64,000 nucleotides of DNA, from assembly GCA_009774765.1 (NCBI GenBank), contig VSOK01000001.1, positions 1-64,000 of the forward strand, written 5' to 3'. The position numbers and the translations under genes were made by a program. The notes beneath the pieces are model-generated. The model was given only the letters and a program-made list of their open reading frames with translations, did not search any database and was not told where the DNA came from. Source of the stretch: Bacteroidales bacterium (lineage in GTDB: Bacteria; Bacteroidota; Bacteroidia; Bacteroidales; UBA932). Positions 27,830 through 36,356 of this stretch are shown here, one piece after another; positions within the stretch are counted from its first letter, which is position 1; every line of letters starts with the position of its first letter.

Positions 27830-27842
27830 AATCTGATTAGTT

Positions 27843-27858
27843 TATCTTTGCAAAGATA
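27843..27858. promoter_or_regulatory. 16-bp palindrome holding two opposed -7 boxes
   Basis: TATCTTTGCAAAGATA is a perfect palindrome. Each strand reads TATCTTTG, an exact TAnnTTTG. The leftward box lies about 22 bases before the CpXC start, the rightward one 94 bases before the YeiH-type ATG. It can act as a bidirectional promoter or an operator. Confidence 0.5.
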
Positions 27859-27894
27859 ATTCTTTCATAGTTTAGAATATGCCTGATTTTGTAA

Positions 27895-27902
27895 TATATT
27901 TG
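27895..27902 (+). promoter_or_regulatory. -7 box for the YeiH-type gene
   Basis: TATATTTG followed by CACC, 42 bases before the ATG at 27944. Exact TAnnTTTG; no clear -33. Confidence 0.45.
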
Positions 27903-27943
27903 CACCGTTTTTTACAATACTGACACTTAAACTTTTGAATAAA

Positions 27944-29194
27944 ATGAAAAAATGGCTAAAACAATTCGGTTCTGAAGATTGGATAATAGTCTTTGCAGGA
28001 GCTGCGATACTTGCCCTTGCTGCAATCTTTCCACATTCAATGCCTTCCATACCAAAAACTTTGACTTCTTTATCAGATTGGTTGTCAGCCGGATATATGT
28101 TTCTTTTCGTACTGGTGCTGACCTATGTTACATCTGCTCTTCTTGGAAAGCCTCTCAAATGGATTTTCCCTTCATTGCTTGTCATATTCGGTCTGACTCT
28201 ATGTGCTCAGATGATAGCAAATATTCCTGCTGTAAAGGAATTCGGATTTGAATCGGTGTTCTTTGCCGTTATTCTCGGTCTTCTGATAAGCAATTTGTTC
28301 CGTGTTCCGGAATGGCTTAAGACCGCTGTACAGAGTGAGTTCTATATAAAGATAGGAATAATCTGCCTCGGCTCTACAATTCTTTTCGGAGAAGTGATGA
28401 AATCAGGAGCTTACGGATTTGCCCAGTCGCTTATAGTTGTGTTTACCGTGTGGTATTTTGCATATTGGATTGCAAAGAAGATGAAGGTGGATTCTGAGAT
28501 GGGTACTATGCTGGCAAGTGCTGTGTCCATCTGTGGAGTTTCTGCTGCGATCGCTACCTGCGGAGTCATCAAAGGAGACAACAAAAAGCTTTCATACGTC
28601 ATTTCACTGGTGCTTATAATAGCTATACCTATGATGTATGTGCTTCCTTGGCTCGGTAATCTTATGGGACTCTCTCCGGAGGTTACCGGTGCCTGGCTTG
28701 GAGGAACAATTGATACGACAGGAGCTGTTGCCGCTGCTGGAACACTTGCAGACAAAGGTAACGGTGATGTTGCCGCACAGACTGCGGTTATAGTAAAATC
28801 TTCACAGAATGTTCTTTTGGGAGCTGCTGCATTCATCATTTCACTTATGTGGAGCTACCAGGGCAAGAATCAGCAGGAAAAACCTACTTTGGGAGTGATA
28901 TGGGACAGGTTCCCTAAGTTTGTAGTAGGATTTATCCTTGCTTCTCTGGTGTTCAGTTTCTGCTTTGACACTGAGACTGCCAAAGCTGTGGGAAAAGTTA
29001 CGAAAGGGTTCCAGAATACATTGTTCAGTATAGCTTTCGTATGTATAGGTCTTGAGACGAGGTTCAAAGATATTTTCGGCAAAGAGAACAGGAAGCCGTT
29101 GACAGTCTTCCTTACTGCACAGGCTTTCAATATACTTGTTACGCTGATTATATCATACGTCATCTTCGGTCTTATCAAACCATTGCTTGCATAA
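27944..29194 (+). CDS. YeiH/UPF0324-family membrane transporter (putative sulfate exporter)
   Basis: Polytopic inner-membrane protein of about ten helices in 416 residues. I use the ATG at 27944 (MKKWLKQFGSEDWIIVFAG); a TTG three codons upstream is also open. Family features are GIICLGSTILFGEV, MLASAVSICGVSAAIATCGVIKGD, and GAWLGGTIDTTGAVAAAG, ending LFSIAFVCIGLETRFKDI. The family is annotated as putative sulfate exporters, but the substrate is poorly established. The gene stands alone with its own terminator. Confidence 0.88.
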   Translation: MKKWLKQFGSEDWIIVFAGAAILALAAIFPHSMPSIPKTLTSLSDWLSAGYMFLFVLVLTYVTSALLGKPLKWIFPSLLVIFGLTLCAQMIANIPAVKEFGFESVFFAVILGLLISNLFRVPEWLKTAVQSEFYIKIGIICLGSTILFGEVMKSGAYGFAQSLIVVFTVWYFAYWIAKKMKVDSEMGTMLASAVSICGVSAAIATCGVIKGDNKKLSYVISLVLIIAIPMMYVLPWLGNLMGLSPEVTGAWLGGTIDTTGAVAAAGTLADKGNGDVAAQTAVIVKSSQNVLLGAAAFIISLMWSYQGKNQQEKPTLGVIWDRFPKFVVGFILASLVFSFCFDTETAKAVGKVTKGFQNTLFSIAFVCIGLETRFKDIFGKENRKPLTVFLTAQAFNILVTLIISYVIFGLIKPLLA

Positions 29195-29275
29195 CTTATA
29201 GAATATATGTGTGGTGATGTGACCTCCGAAATCTGGACGGTTTGAAAATTTTATGATACATTCCATAATTGGAAT

Positions 29276-29315
29276 AAAAGGGGATTGACTGATGTTTTCT
29301 GTTCAATCCCTTTTT
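29276..29315 (+). terminator. Terminator after the YeiH-type gene
   Basis: GGGATTGA (29281-29288) pairs with TCAATCCC (29303-29310), extended by A-T pairs into a run of five T. Confidence 0.8.
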
Positions 29316-29854
29316 GTGTCTGTCCTCCTGTCCCTTTTGCTGATATGTCTTACCCTCCATCTGTAAGTTATTAAGTGTTAATATGTTACAAAATAGTATA
29401 CCGTTTAGATGATATACTGTTTTACAGGTGCTTGGTAGTCAATGTTTTACAAGGCAAGGGTTGTGGCGGTAGATGTACCGGATGGCGCATCATCAAGTGT
29501 TGCGTGTTCCGGTAAACCTTTTTCAGGATTATATACAAATCACGAGCAGGGTCATTTTTGTAAGTATAACATTATCAGTAATATACGGAAACCTATCCTG
29601 CTTTGCACCTCCATTTCAACGGGGGCAAAGCAAGGTTGATTTTCTTATATATTTGATTCTCAATATATTATAAATATCCATCCTGCTCGTGTTTTGTATG
29701 GTTCCCAAATGTGAAATCAGGAAACAGGAATGCATCACCAAGCACTGGAAGTATGATACGTTCATTCATAATATTCCAATCTGATATATGTCGTACACGA
29801 TATAAAAGAAGAAGCCCCGGTTTGATCCTGTCGTCATTGTAACAGTATATATAA
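29316..29854. other. Gene-free stretch with short decayed reading frames
   Basis: I see no convincing intact gene here. Open frames are under 70 codons and match no family known to me. Near 29389-29416, AAAATAGTATA and TATACTGTTTT form an imperfect hairpin. At 29599-29632 TGCTTTGC pairs with GCAAAGCA. The 167-bp inverted-repeat element (29533-29699) lies inside it. Together with the truncated frame to the right, this looks like a scar left by a lost or decayed insertion. Confidence 0.4.
29533..29699. repeat. 167-bp element bounded by 18-bp inverted repeats
   Basis: The left arm ATACAAATCACGAGCAGG (29533-29550) and right arm CCTGCTCGTGTTTTGTAT (29682-29699) are inverted copies with 17 of 18 matches. 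They enclose 131 bp that contain an internal hairpin (29599-29632) and a rightward TATATTTG (29648-29655). The geometry fits either a small non-autonomous element (MITE) or an invertible promoter segment. I see no target-site duplication and no recombinase gene nearby. Confidence 0.5.
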
Positions 29855-30262
29855 TCACCAATATATAGATGAAGGGTTGGTGTTGTCCAACAGGTGTTGG
29901 TATTTTAGTTTTGTCTGAAGTGCAGCTTTAAGATTCTTCAGATTTTTGAAATGGCTGTTGACAAAAGAAGTGTCGACATTTATAATTTCTTTTAACCGGC
30001 TTCCGTTTTTCGTATGGAAACGGTATGAGCAGAATTCATATAGATAGTGAGTTTTGCCAATACGTGCCACGATAGGGTTATTGAGTATATACAACAAAGT
30101 ATCTATCTGCCATTTCAGTACTTGTTTTTCGACAAAATGAGCCGGATAGTCAAATACTTTACCGTGACCAGGGTGTTTTCTGCAGAACCATCCTGTATAT
30201 GTTATTATAAGCTCACGGATTGCTTCGTGAACTTTTTCTCCTTTTATACTGTGTTCAGGGGG
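29855..30262 (-). pseudogene. 5'-truncated gene remnant (unrecognised)
   Basis: A leftward frame stays open for 135 codons from a stop at 30263-30265 to a TGA at 29855 but contains no ATG. Only a TTG at 30097 could start a shorter 80-residue product. The translation reads like real protein rather than noise: EAIRELIITYTGWFCRKHPG, then GKVFDYPAHFVEKQVLKWQI, then TLLYILNNPIVARIGKTHYL and a lysine-rich helical tail. I do not recognise the family. The 5' part seems to have been lost where the neighbouring gene now ends (30289). Confidence 0.45.
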
Positions 30263-30288
30263 TTAGGATTGATTCGGTGTTGGTTTTG

Positions 30289-33200
30289 TTAAAAATCAAC
30301 ACTGAATATCGGTTGAAAAGAATCGCGTCCCATCGGGATGCCGCTCTGTTTTATGCTGTTGAACGCATTGCCTCCGTTGTATGAATATTCCACACCTATA
30401 TTGAACGAATATTTGAGCCAGAACAGACTGCTGAAGTTTATAGTCAATGAAGCTCCTGTTGAATACAGCCCTGTTCTACTGTGTGTCCCCAGAAGAGTAT
30501 AGTCAAAATGAGGTGTCAGTACAATCCTTTTTATATATAAGAATGACCCCAATGAAATATCACCTATATAGATCGGTATTGCATAGTCGGCTGTCATCCT
30601 GGTCTGAGTACTGTAGACGTTTGATATGTATGATATGAGATGACCGTTGTCTCTGAATCCGCGCGGAACGGTGGCGGCTGCATACAGTCCGGATATGGAC
30701 TCCGTATTGAACCTTGACTGGACCGTTGCGGTAAGGCGCAGACCGTGCTGAGGAATAATTCCGGGCAGATATCCATACACATATCCGTATCCTACCGGTG
30801 AAAAGAATTTTTCAAGCCCTATCTCATACGAAGCACCGAATTCAGTCCCGATGCCCCATTTCGGATATACTCCTGCTTCCGCAACAGGTCTTTGAATATA
30901 GTATCTGACAGAACCGTTCAGGCTCTGGACAAGTATTTCGTCGGATATTGAAGGAATGACCGCAATAGTATGTCCGGAACCGTTGTACAGTATGGTATTC
31001 GGATCGAGTTTGAATCTGTCATTGGTTATTGTATATGATACCCTTGGAATGAGTCCCTGGTACCATCCTCCTTTTGAAAAGTTGAACGGTATATATGCTG
31101 CTATCTTTCCGCTTATGAAAGGATGTCCGTTTTCTTTGGAAGTGCTTGATATGTAACTGTACTCAGGGTCTACAAATTTTTGTGTACCTATGATCTGGCT
31201 GACTCCTGTGTAATTGTAGTTGATGCTTCTGGTCCTTGCTCCCCGGTCATTGATGTCAAGTGCAAGTTCTATTACAGGATACCATCCTGTATAGGTGAAT
31301 TTGATGTGTCCTGAATGTCTCCACCTGCTGTAGTTGTACGGATCCTTGTGTGCGGAATATCCGAAACTCGCTATTGCATTGTCAAGATCGTTCTGACTTA
31401 TTGCCGCTGCTCCGAGGGAGAGCACTTCATAGAATCTGTCACCGCTCAGCTGTTTCAGATTGTCCGAGTCAAAGTAGACCGGTGCCCAGGAATGTATTTT
31501 AAGAAGATGCGGGAAACGTCTGTATCTTTCAGGAGAAGTGAATTCAAAATTTTCGGATACTGCTGAAGTGGTGTCGGATTCAGCTCTTTTCTTCTCCTGC
31601 AATGACAGCTTGTCCGCCACCCGGTATTTATGGATGTCTGCAAAATCAACCCTTTTCTCGAGCAATGAGTCTGAAGGTGTCTTTTCAATGAGTTTGCCTC
31701 CGTGCCTTTCTGCGCTGTAATAGAGATATTCTCCGGACGGGCTGTAGACAAAATCATTGGCACCGTATCTTGTGGATGTCAGCTGGACCAATTCTCCTGA
31801 ATCAGCGTCAAGCCTGTAATATTCATTTACACCTGTCCTGTCAGATGTGAAGTAGAGCATACCGTCCTCGCTTCCGAAATTGGTTATCTGTACAGGCTGC
31901 GGACAAAGTACCGTCTTCCAGTCATTTTTGAATCTGTTGTCTTCAAATCCTATGGAATAGATGCCGTATCCGTGTTCCGAAACAGCTGTTACATATATTC
32001 TGTCTTTTATCCAAGTGCTTGTTGTCACCTGTAGTGAATCGGGAGCCGTTACGGATGCTGTTTTCTCTCCATTGTCCGGATCGAGTATGGCCAGTCCGGT
32101 GTTTCCCCTGTCAAAATATTCAGATGTGCATAGATATGTGCCATCTTCGGATATGCTCGGACTGAACAGACGCCCCTGATGCGTAATTGTCCTGCGTATG
32201 TGCTTCTTGGTATCGTAGTATCTTATAAGCGAATTTTTCTTCTGACCCCATCTTATGTCAGGTACGGTTTCGCTCCAGTATATCCTGTTCCGCTGCTCTG
32301 ACAGGCACAGCTGGCTTGCGCTATGAGGGAATGAACTGATGATCCGCATTTTTCCTGCAGGGCTGATTTTCACAAGCGCAGGAGCGACGGACTTTCCTTC
32401 CCTTACTGTGAAAAGGTCGTCTCCGCAGAATATGTTGTTGTAATATTCCGTGTATCTTGTAGGAGTGTCCATTATCTCAGATGAAGGTATGAAAGGCTTT
32501 CTCGCTTCGATTTCCTCCTGCCACATTCTGTTGAGAGTATCTGCTATTTCCTTGTATGCGGTCTTGAGATTTTTTCCTGTCGTCTTTTTCAGAACGGTTT
32601 CGAAGCCGTTGACATCGTATGGACGTCTTGATATATGATGTGTATATTGTCCGACGAAGTCATCCGTCCCGTAAAGATAACGTATTCCGCTGAACATAAG
32701 ATATCCTGCCGCATAATGGTTGAGGGTATTGTTGCGCTGCGATCCGAAACGCCATTTGTTCCAGTTGCGGAAATCCCCGTTGTCGAATGCTATCATATAG
32801 TAGTTGAGGAAATCGGCAGTGCGTCCTCGTCCTGATCTGCTCAATGCCGTTTCGGCTATCACCGCATCTCCTTCAAGCATTTCATTCGAAAAATATAATC
32901 CTGCCACAAGTCCGTTGAACATTTCTCCGAAAAACCATCCGAAAGGTCTGAATGCCCCTGAAAGACCTGTCTGCATCTGGGCGGCGTGCCTCTGTTCGTG
33001 TATTGCAAGCATAGTTGCCCACGGCATGGCTTCCGGGTCGTACGGCTGCGGAGATGTGAACAGGCTTATGCGTTTCGGTGCCCAGGCTACAGAGCCGTTG
33101 GACTGTGCATTGAATGCGTGCAGAATGACCGGCATTTTGACCCTGATGCATTCTCCTGGTGTATATCCGGCTGTCCTTCCGACAGGGATTCTGTATTTTT

Positions 33201-33390
33201 CAAGATTGCGTCCGTATGCCATAGCGAGCGAATCCAGACCTTCAGGATAGACTATCCTGTAGTGCGGAGTCTCTGTGCTTGACCATCTGACTGATGCCGG
33301 ATTGTCTCCGACAGTGTAAAACTGCGCATAGGAAATGGTATGGAATATGAATGATATCAGAATGGGGAGTAAAAAATACCTGGCTTTCAT
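30289..33390 (-). CDS. Secreted HExxH peptidase-like / propeller / outer-membrane barrel protein
   Basis: A 1033-residue exported protein with a signal peptide of about 22 residues (LISFIFHTISYAQ). Residues 35-300 resemble peptidase-MA-type gluzincins: a zinc motif HEQRH (H131, E132, H135) and a downstream EGD (E173) as the expected third ligand. Residues about 330-590 hold TolB/PD40-type propeller blades, for example SPSISEDGTYLCTSEY, NFGSEDGMLYFTSDRTG and FVYSPSGEYLYYSAERHGG. The C-terminal 400 residues are rich in alternating aromatic strands (YYIQRPVAEAGVYPKWGIG, LTINFSSLFWLKYSFNIGVEY), consistent with a beta-barrel. Substrate is unknown. It stands alone, divergent from the phosphate transporter gene. 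Confidence 0.75.
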   Translation of the reverse strand: MKARYFLLPILISFIFHTISYAQFYTVGDNPASVRWSSTETPHYRIVYPEGLDSLAMAYGRNLEKYRIPVGRTAGYTPGECIRVKMPVILHAFNAQSNGSVAWAPKRISLFTSPQPYDPEAMPWATMLAIHEQRHAAQMQTGLSGAFRPFGWFFGEMFNGLVAGLYFSNEMLEGDAVIAETALSRSGRGRTADFLNYYMIAFDNGDFRNWNKWRFGSQRNNTLNHYAAGYLMFSGIRYLYGTDDFVGQYTHHISRRPYDVNGFETVLKKTTGKNLKTAYKEIADTLNRMWQEEIEARKPFIPSSEIMDTPTRYTEYYNNIFCGDDLFTVREGKSVAPALVKISPAGKMRIISSFPHSASQLCLSEQRNRIYWSETVPDIRWGQKKNSLIRYYDTKKHIRRTITHQGRLFSPSISEDGTYLCTSEYFDRGNTGLAILDPDNGEKTASVTAPDSLQVTTSTWIKDRIYVTAVSEHGYGIYSIGFEDNRFKNDWKTVLCPQPVQITNFGSEDGMLYFTSDRTGVNEYYRLDADSGELVQLTSTRYGANDFVYSPSGEYLYYSAERHGGKLIEKTPSDSLLEKRVDFADIHKYRVADKLSLQEKKRAESDTTSAVSENFEFTSPERYRRFPHLLKIHSWAPVYFDSDNLKQLSGDRFYEVLSLGAAAISQNDLDNAIASFGYSAHKDPYNYSRWRHSGHIKFTYTGWYPVIELALDINDRGARTRSINYNYTGVSQIIGTQKFVDPEYSYISSTSKENGHPFISGKIAAYIPFNFSKGGWYQGLIPRVSYTITNDRFKLDPNTILYNGSGHTIAVIPSISDEILVQSLNGSVRYYIQRPVAEAGVYPKWGIGTEFGASYEIGLEKFFSPVGYGYVYGYLPGIIPQHGLRLTATVQSRFNTESISGLYAAATVPRGFRDNGHLISYISNVYSTQTRMTADYAIPIYIGDISLGSFLYIKRIVLTPHFDYTLLGTHSRTGLYSTGASLTINFSSLFWLKYSFNIGVEYSYNGGNAFNSIKQSGIPMGRDSFQPIFSVDF

Positions 33391-33450
33391 AAGTCCGTTA
33401 AATCTTTGTTACATTGTAAATAGCGGACGGCAAATCTAAGTATTTTTATA

Positions 33451-33458
33451 TATTTTTG
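33451..33458 (+). promoter_or_regulatory. -7 box for the Na/Pi cotransporter gene
   Basis: TATTTTTG followed by CGCC, 58 bases before the ATG; exact TAnnTTTG, no clear -33. Confidence 0.45.
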
Positions 33459-33515
33459 CGCCTGTTTGATAGACAAATGGATATTAATTTGATTAAATCA
33501 TAATATTGCTTCTTT

Positions 33516-35249
33516 ATGAATATTGTAATTCAGATCTGTACTCTGCTGGGCGCCTTGGGTATGTTCCTTTATGGTATGACTCTTATGAGCGGCGGATTGC
33601 AGAAAGCGGCCGGGGACAAACTCAGAATGTTTCTGGCGTCTATGACTTCTACTCCGATAAAAAGAATTCTTACGGGTGTCATAATTACCGCGCTTATCCA
33701 GTCTTCTTCGGCGACAACCATTATGGTCGTAGGATTTGTGAATGCAGGACTGATGTCTCTGGCCAATGCCATAGGTGTGATTATGGGAGCCAACATCGGA
33801 ACCACATTCGTAGCGTGGATCATCGCGTTTCTCGGATTTTCCGTGGATATAGCTTCAATATCGGTACCTCTTATGGCGGTAGGTTTTCTGCTGTCTATCT
33901 CCAAGAAGCCCAAGCATAAGAACATCGGTGAACTGGTGATAGGATTCGCCATAATGTTCCTCGGCCTTTCACTGCTCAAGGATACATCGAGCGTACTGCT
34001 TGACAAGCCGGAGGTGTTGTCGTTCATAAAGCAATGGACAGGTTTCGGATACGGTTCAGTTCTGATTTTCCTTGCACTCGGAACCATTCTCACCATAGTG
34101 CTTCAGGCGTCAAGCGCGACTATGGCTATCACTATGGTTATGGTCAACTTCGGATGGATTTCATTTGAGATGGCCGCGGCTATGGTACTCGGTGAAAACA
34201 TAGGAACTACTATCACGGCGAATATGGCGGCTGCGGTAGGTAACGTTTCCGCCAAAAGGGCTGCAAGGGCGCATACCCTGTTCAATGTATTCGGAGTTAT
34301 ATGGGCGTTGATCGTCTTCTATCCTTTTGTCAAGCTGATAGGCATTATTGTGCAGGGGATGGGAATGTACAATCCTGTCACCGCGGATTTCACGGCATAT
34401 CCTGCCGGAAGCCCGGAGTATGCAAAGCTTCAGACATCCCTTCTGTACGGTGTAGCTACGCTTCATACCCTGTTCAATATAATCAATACGACCATTCTCA
34501 TCTGGTTTGTGCCGTATATTGAAAAGATAGTGACCTGGATGGTGAAGAGCCCTGCAGGGGAGGAGGAAGTATTCAGCCTGAAATATATCAGCAGGGGACT
34601 TCTCAGCACTGCGGAGCTGTCGCTTGATGAGGCCAAAGAGGAAATTGTACATTTCGGTGAAATCTGCCACAAAGGGTTCGGCTATATAAGGCAGGCCATC
34701 AATGAGACCGATGCCGACAAATTCTCGGAACTGAATCAGAAGCTGGCCAAATACGAGGAGATTACGGACAGGATAGAGTATGAGATAGCTTCATATCTCA
34801 ATGATGTCTCAAAAGGTGAACTCAGTGACAGTGCCGGGATAAGGGTACGATCCATGTACAAGATTATCAGTGAGATGGAAAGCCTTGGAGATTCAGGTGA
34901 CAAGATAGGAAGGATTCTTCAGAGGAAGAATGCCCACGGAAAGGTCTTTGACGAGGATATGCTCAGGAAACTGAACAGGATGCTTGATACCGTTGATGCT
35001 GCTTATGTGGCTATGCTGGACAACCTCAGGATGCCTTATGATGAACTTAAGGACATTGTGAATGCACAGAATGCCGAGGATGCCATCAATGCGTGCCGTA
35101 ATGCTCTGCGTGAGGAACACATAGCGAATATGGAGAACAGCAGCTATAACTATCAGACAGGGGTCTACTATATGGATGTTGTTTCCGAACTGGAGAGGAT
35201 AGGTGATTTTATCATAAATATTTCTCAGGCGGAAGCTACGGTAAAATAG
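33516..35249 (+). CDS. Na+/phosphate cotransporter with PhoU-like C-terminal domain
   Basis: Inner-membrane transporter of the NptA/PNaS family, 577 residues. Two inverted NaPi repeats are seen with their QSSS signatures: QSSSATT at residues 62-68 and QASSATMAITM near 195. About eight hydrophobic helices span residues 1-340. From about 360 onward a soluble helical region (ELSLDEAKEEIVHFGEICHKGF...SELERIGDFIINISQAE) is PhoU-like and probably regulates the transporter. It lies 28 bp upstream of the DUF5106 lipoprotein gene; a shared transcript is possible. Confidence 0.93.
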   Translation: MNIVIQICTLLGALGMFLYGMTLMSGGLQKAAGDKLRMFLASMTSTPIKRILTGVIITALIQSSSATTIMVVGFVNAGLMSLANAIGVIMGANIGTTFVAWIIAFLGFSVDIASISVPLMAVGFLLSISKKPKHKNIGELVIGFAIMFLGLSLLKDTSSVLLDKPEVLSFIKQWTGFGYGSVLIFLALGTILTIVLQASSATMAITMVMVNFGWISFEMAAAMVLGENIGTTITANMAAAVGNVSAKRAARAHTLFNVFGVIWALIVFYPFVKLIGIIVQGMGMYNPVTADFTAYPAGSPEYAKLQTSLLYGVATLHTLFNIINTTILIWFVPYIEKIVTWMVKSPAGEEEVFSLKYISRGLLSTAELSLDEAKEEIVHFGEICHKGFGYIRQAINETDADKFSELNQKLAKYEEITDRIEYEIASYLNDVSKGELSDSAGIRVRSMYKIISEMESLGDSGDKIGRILQRKNAHGKVFDEDMLRKLNRMLDTVDAAYVAMLDNLRMPYDELKDIVNAQNAEDAINACRNALREEHIANMENSSYNYQTGVYYMDVVSELERIGDFIINISQAEATVK

Positions 35250-35277
35250 CCGTATGCCGCAGGAATCATAGTTTGCA

Positions 35278-36258
35278 ATGGCTGGAATACGGATAATCTT
35301 AAATATCGGAACAGCGGTTTTAACCGCTGTTCTGTTGGTTGTATCAGGTTGTGGACAGAGAAAGGCAGAGACGTTTTACGCCCTGCCTTTTCCTGCCGTG
35401 AGCATTCCTTCAGTGTATGAAGATGATTATGAGATGGCTGTAGGCTATCTTGCGGAGCATTATTGGGACAACTTTACGGATACTTCGCGTCATTATCCCT
35501 GTGACAGCGTGTTTGTGAGCGGTGTGAAGACAGATGATGTGGAGGCTGCGTTTTCAAATTATGTCGGATTGTTGGGTATGCTTGATCTGCCGGAGGCGAT
35601 GTCGGCTATAGGCCGGCTTTTTGACAGGGTCGAGTCTTGTGAAAGAAGCGACACGGCTTCAAATGTATTCGAGACGGTCACCGCGCTTGTGGAAAAATAT
35701 CTGTATGATCCGAATTCGCCTTTCAGAAACGAAGACCTGTACTGTCCTTATGCGGAGAGACTGTCGGTCTATGAAGGATTTTCCGCAGAGAAGAGAGCGG
35801 CTTACGGATATGATGCAAGGATGTGTTCTATGAACAGGACAGGAAGCCGTGCCGCGGACTTTACATTTGTGGATGCTGACGGGATGACATATTCGCTTTA
35901 CGGGATAGATTCCGAATATACATTGCTGTTCTTCAGCAATCCCGGATGTGCCGCCTGCAAAAATATAATCAATGTGCTAAGTATGGACCTTTCGGCGGAC
36001 AGACTGATTGCAGCCGGAAAGCTTTCCGTAGTGAATGTCTATATTGATGAGGATATATCCGGCTGGTATGAATATATGCCTGTATATCCTGAATCCTGGT
36101 ACAACGGATATGACCCTGACGGGATTATCCGCACCGACAATCTTTATAATGTACGTGCCATACCTTCTCTGTATCTTCTGGACAGGGACAAGAATGTCCT
36201 TATGAAGGATGCCCCGGAGCAAAATGTTTTTGCGTTTCTTGAAAATCTCAATGAATAG
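35278..36258 (+). CDS. DUF5106 lipoprotein with thioredoxin-like domain
   Basis: A 326-residue periplasmic lipoprotein: hydrophobic leader (ILNIGTAVLTAVLLVVSGC) with lipobox cysteine at about residue 25. Residues about 40-190 match the DUF5106 helical region (MAVGYLAEHYWDNFTD...LYDPNSPFRNEDLYCPYAERL), and 195-326 form a thioredoxin-like fold (GSRAADFTFVDADGMTYSLYG, LLFFSNPGCAACKNI, LYNVRAIPSLYLLDRDKNVLMKD). The redox pair is CAAC. DUF5106 proteins of Bacteroidota are thought to act in periplasmic thiol chemistry; the target is unknown. It follows the phosphate transporter gene by 28 bp. Confidence 0.88.
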   Translation: MAGIRIILNIGTAVLTAVLLVVSGCGQRKAETFYALPFPAVSIPSVYEDDYEMAVGYLAEHYWDNFTDTSRHYPCDSVFVSGVKTDDVEAAFSNYVGLLGMLDLPEAMSAIGRLFDRVESCERSDTASNVFETVTALVEKYLYDPNSPFRNEDLYCPYAERLSVYEGFSAEKRAAYGYDARMCSMNRTGSRAADFTFVDADGMTYSLYGIDSEYTLLFFSNPGCAACKNIINVLSMDLSADRLIAAGKLSVVNVYIDEDISGWYEYMPVYPESWYNGYDPDGIIRTDNLYNVRAIPSLYLLDRDKNVLMKDAPEQNVFAFLENLNE

Positions 36259-36315
36259 TTAAAAGGTGTGTAGTTAAAGATGCCTTTTCCTTATTTTAGG
36301 ATTCGAATAAAACAT

Positions 36316-36323
36316 TATCTTTG
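36316..36323 (+). promoter_or_regulatory. -7 box for the AlbA_2-type gene
   Basis: TATCTTTG, exact TAnnTTTG, 33 bases before the ATG at 36357. No clear -33 TTTG. Confidence 0.45.
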
Positions 36324-36356
36324 TATGTTATGTGAATCTTAAGACAGGGTAAAAGT

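Noticed and set aside
29442..29673. Two overlapping rightward frames of about 65 codons
   Set aside because: They match no family I know, have no promoter at a useful distance, and lie in an apparently decayed stretch.
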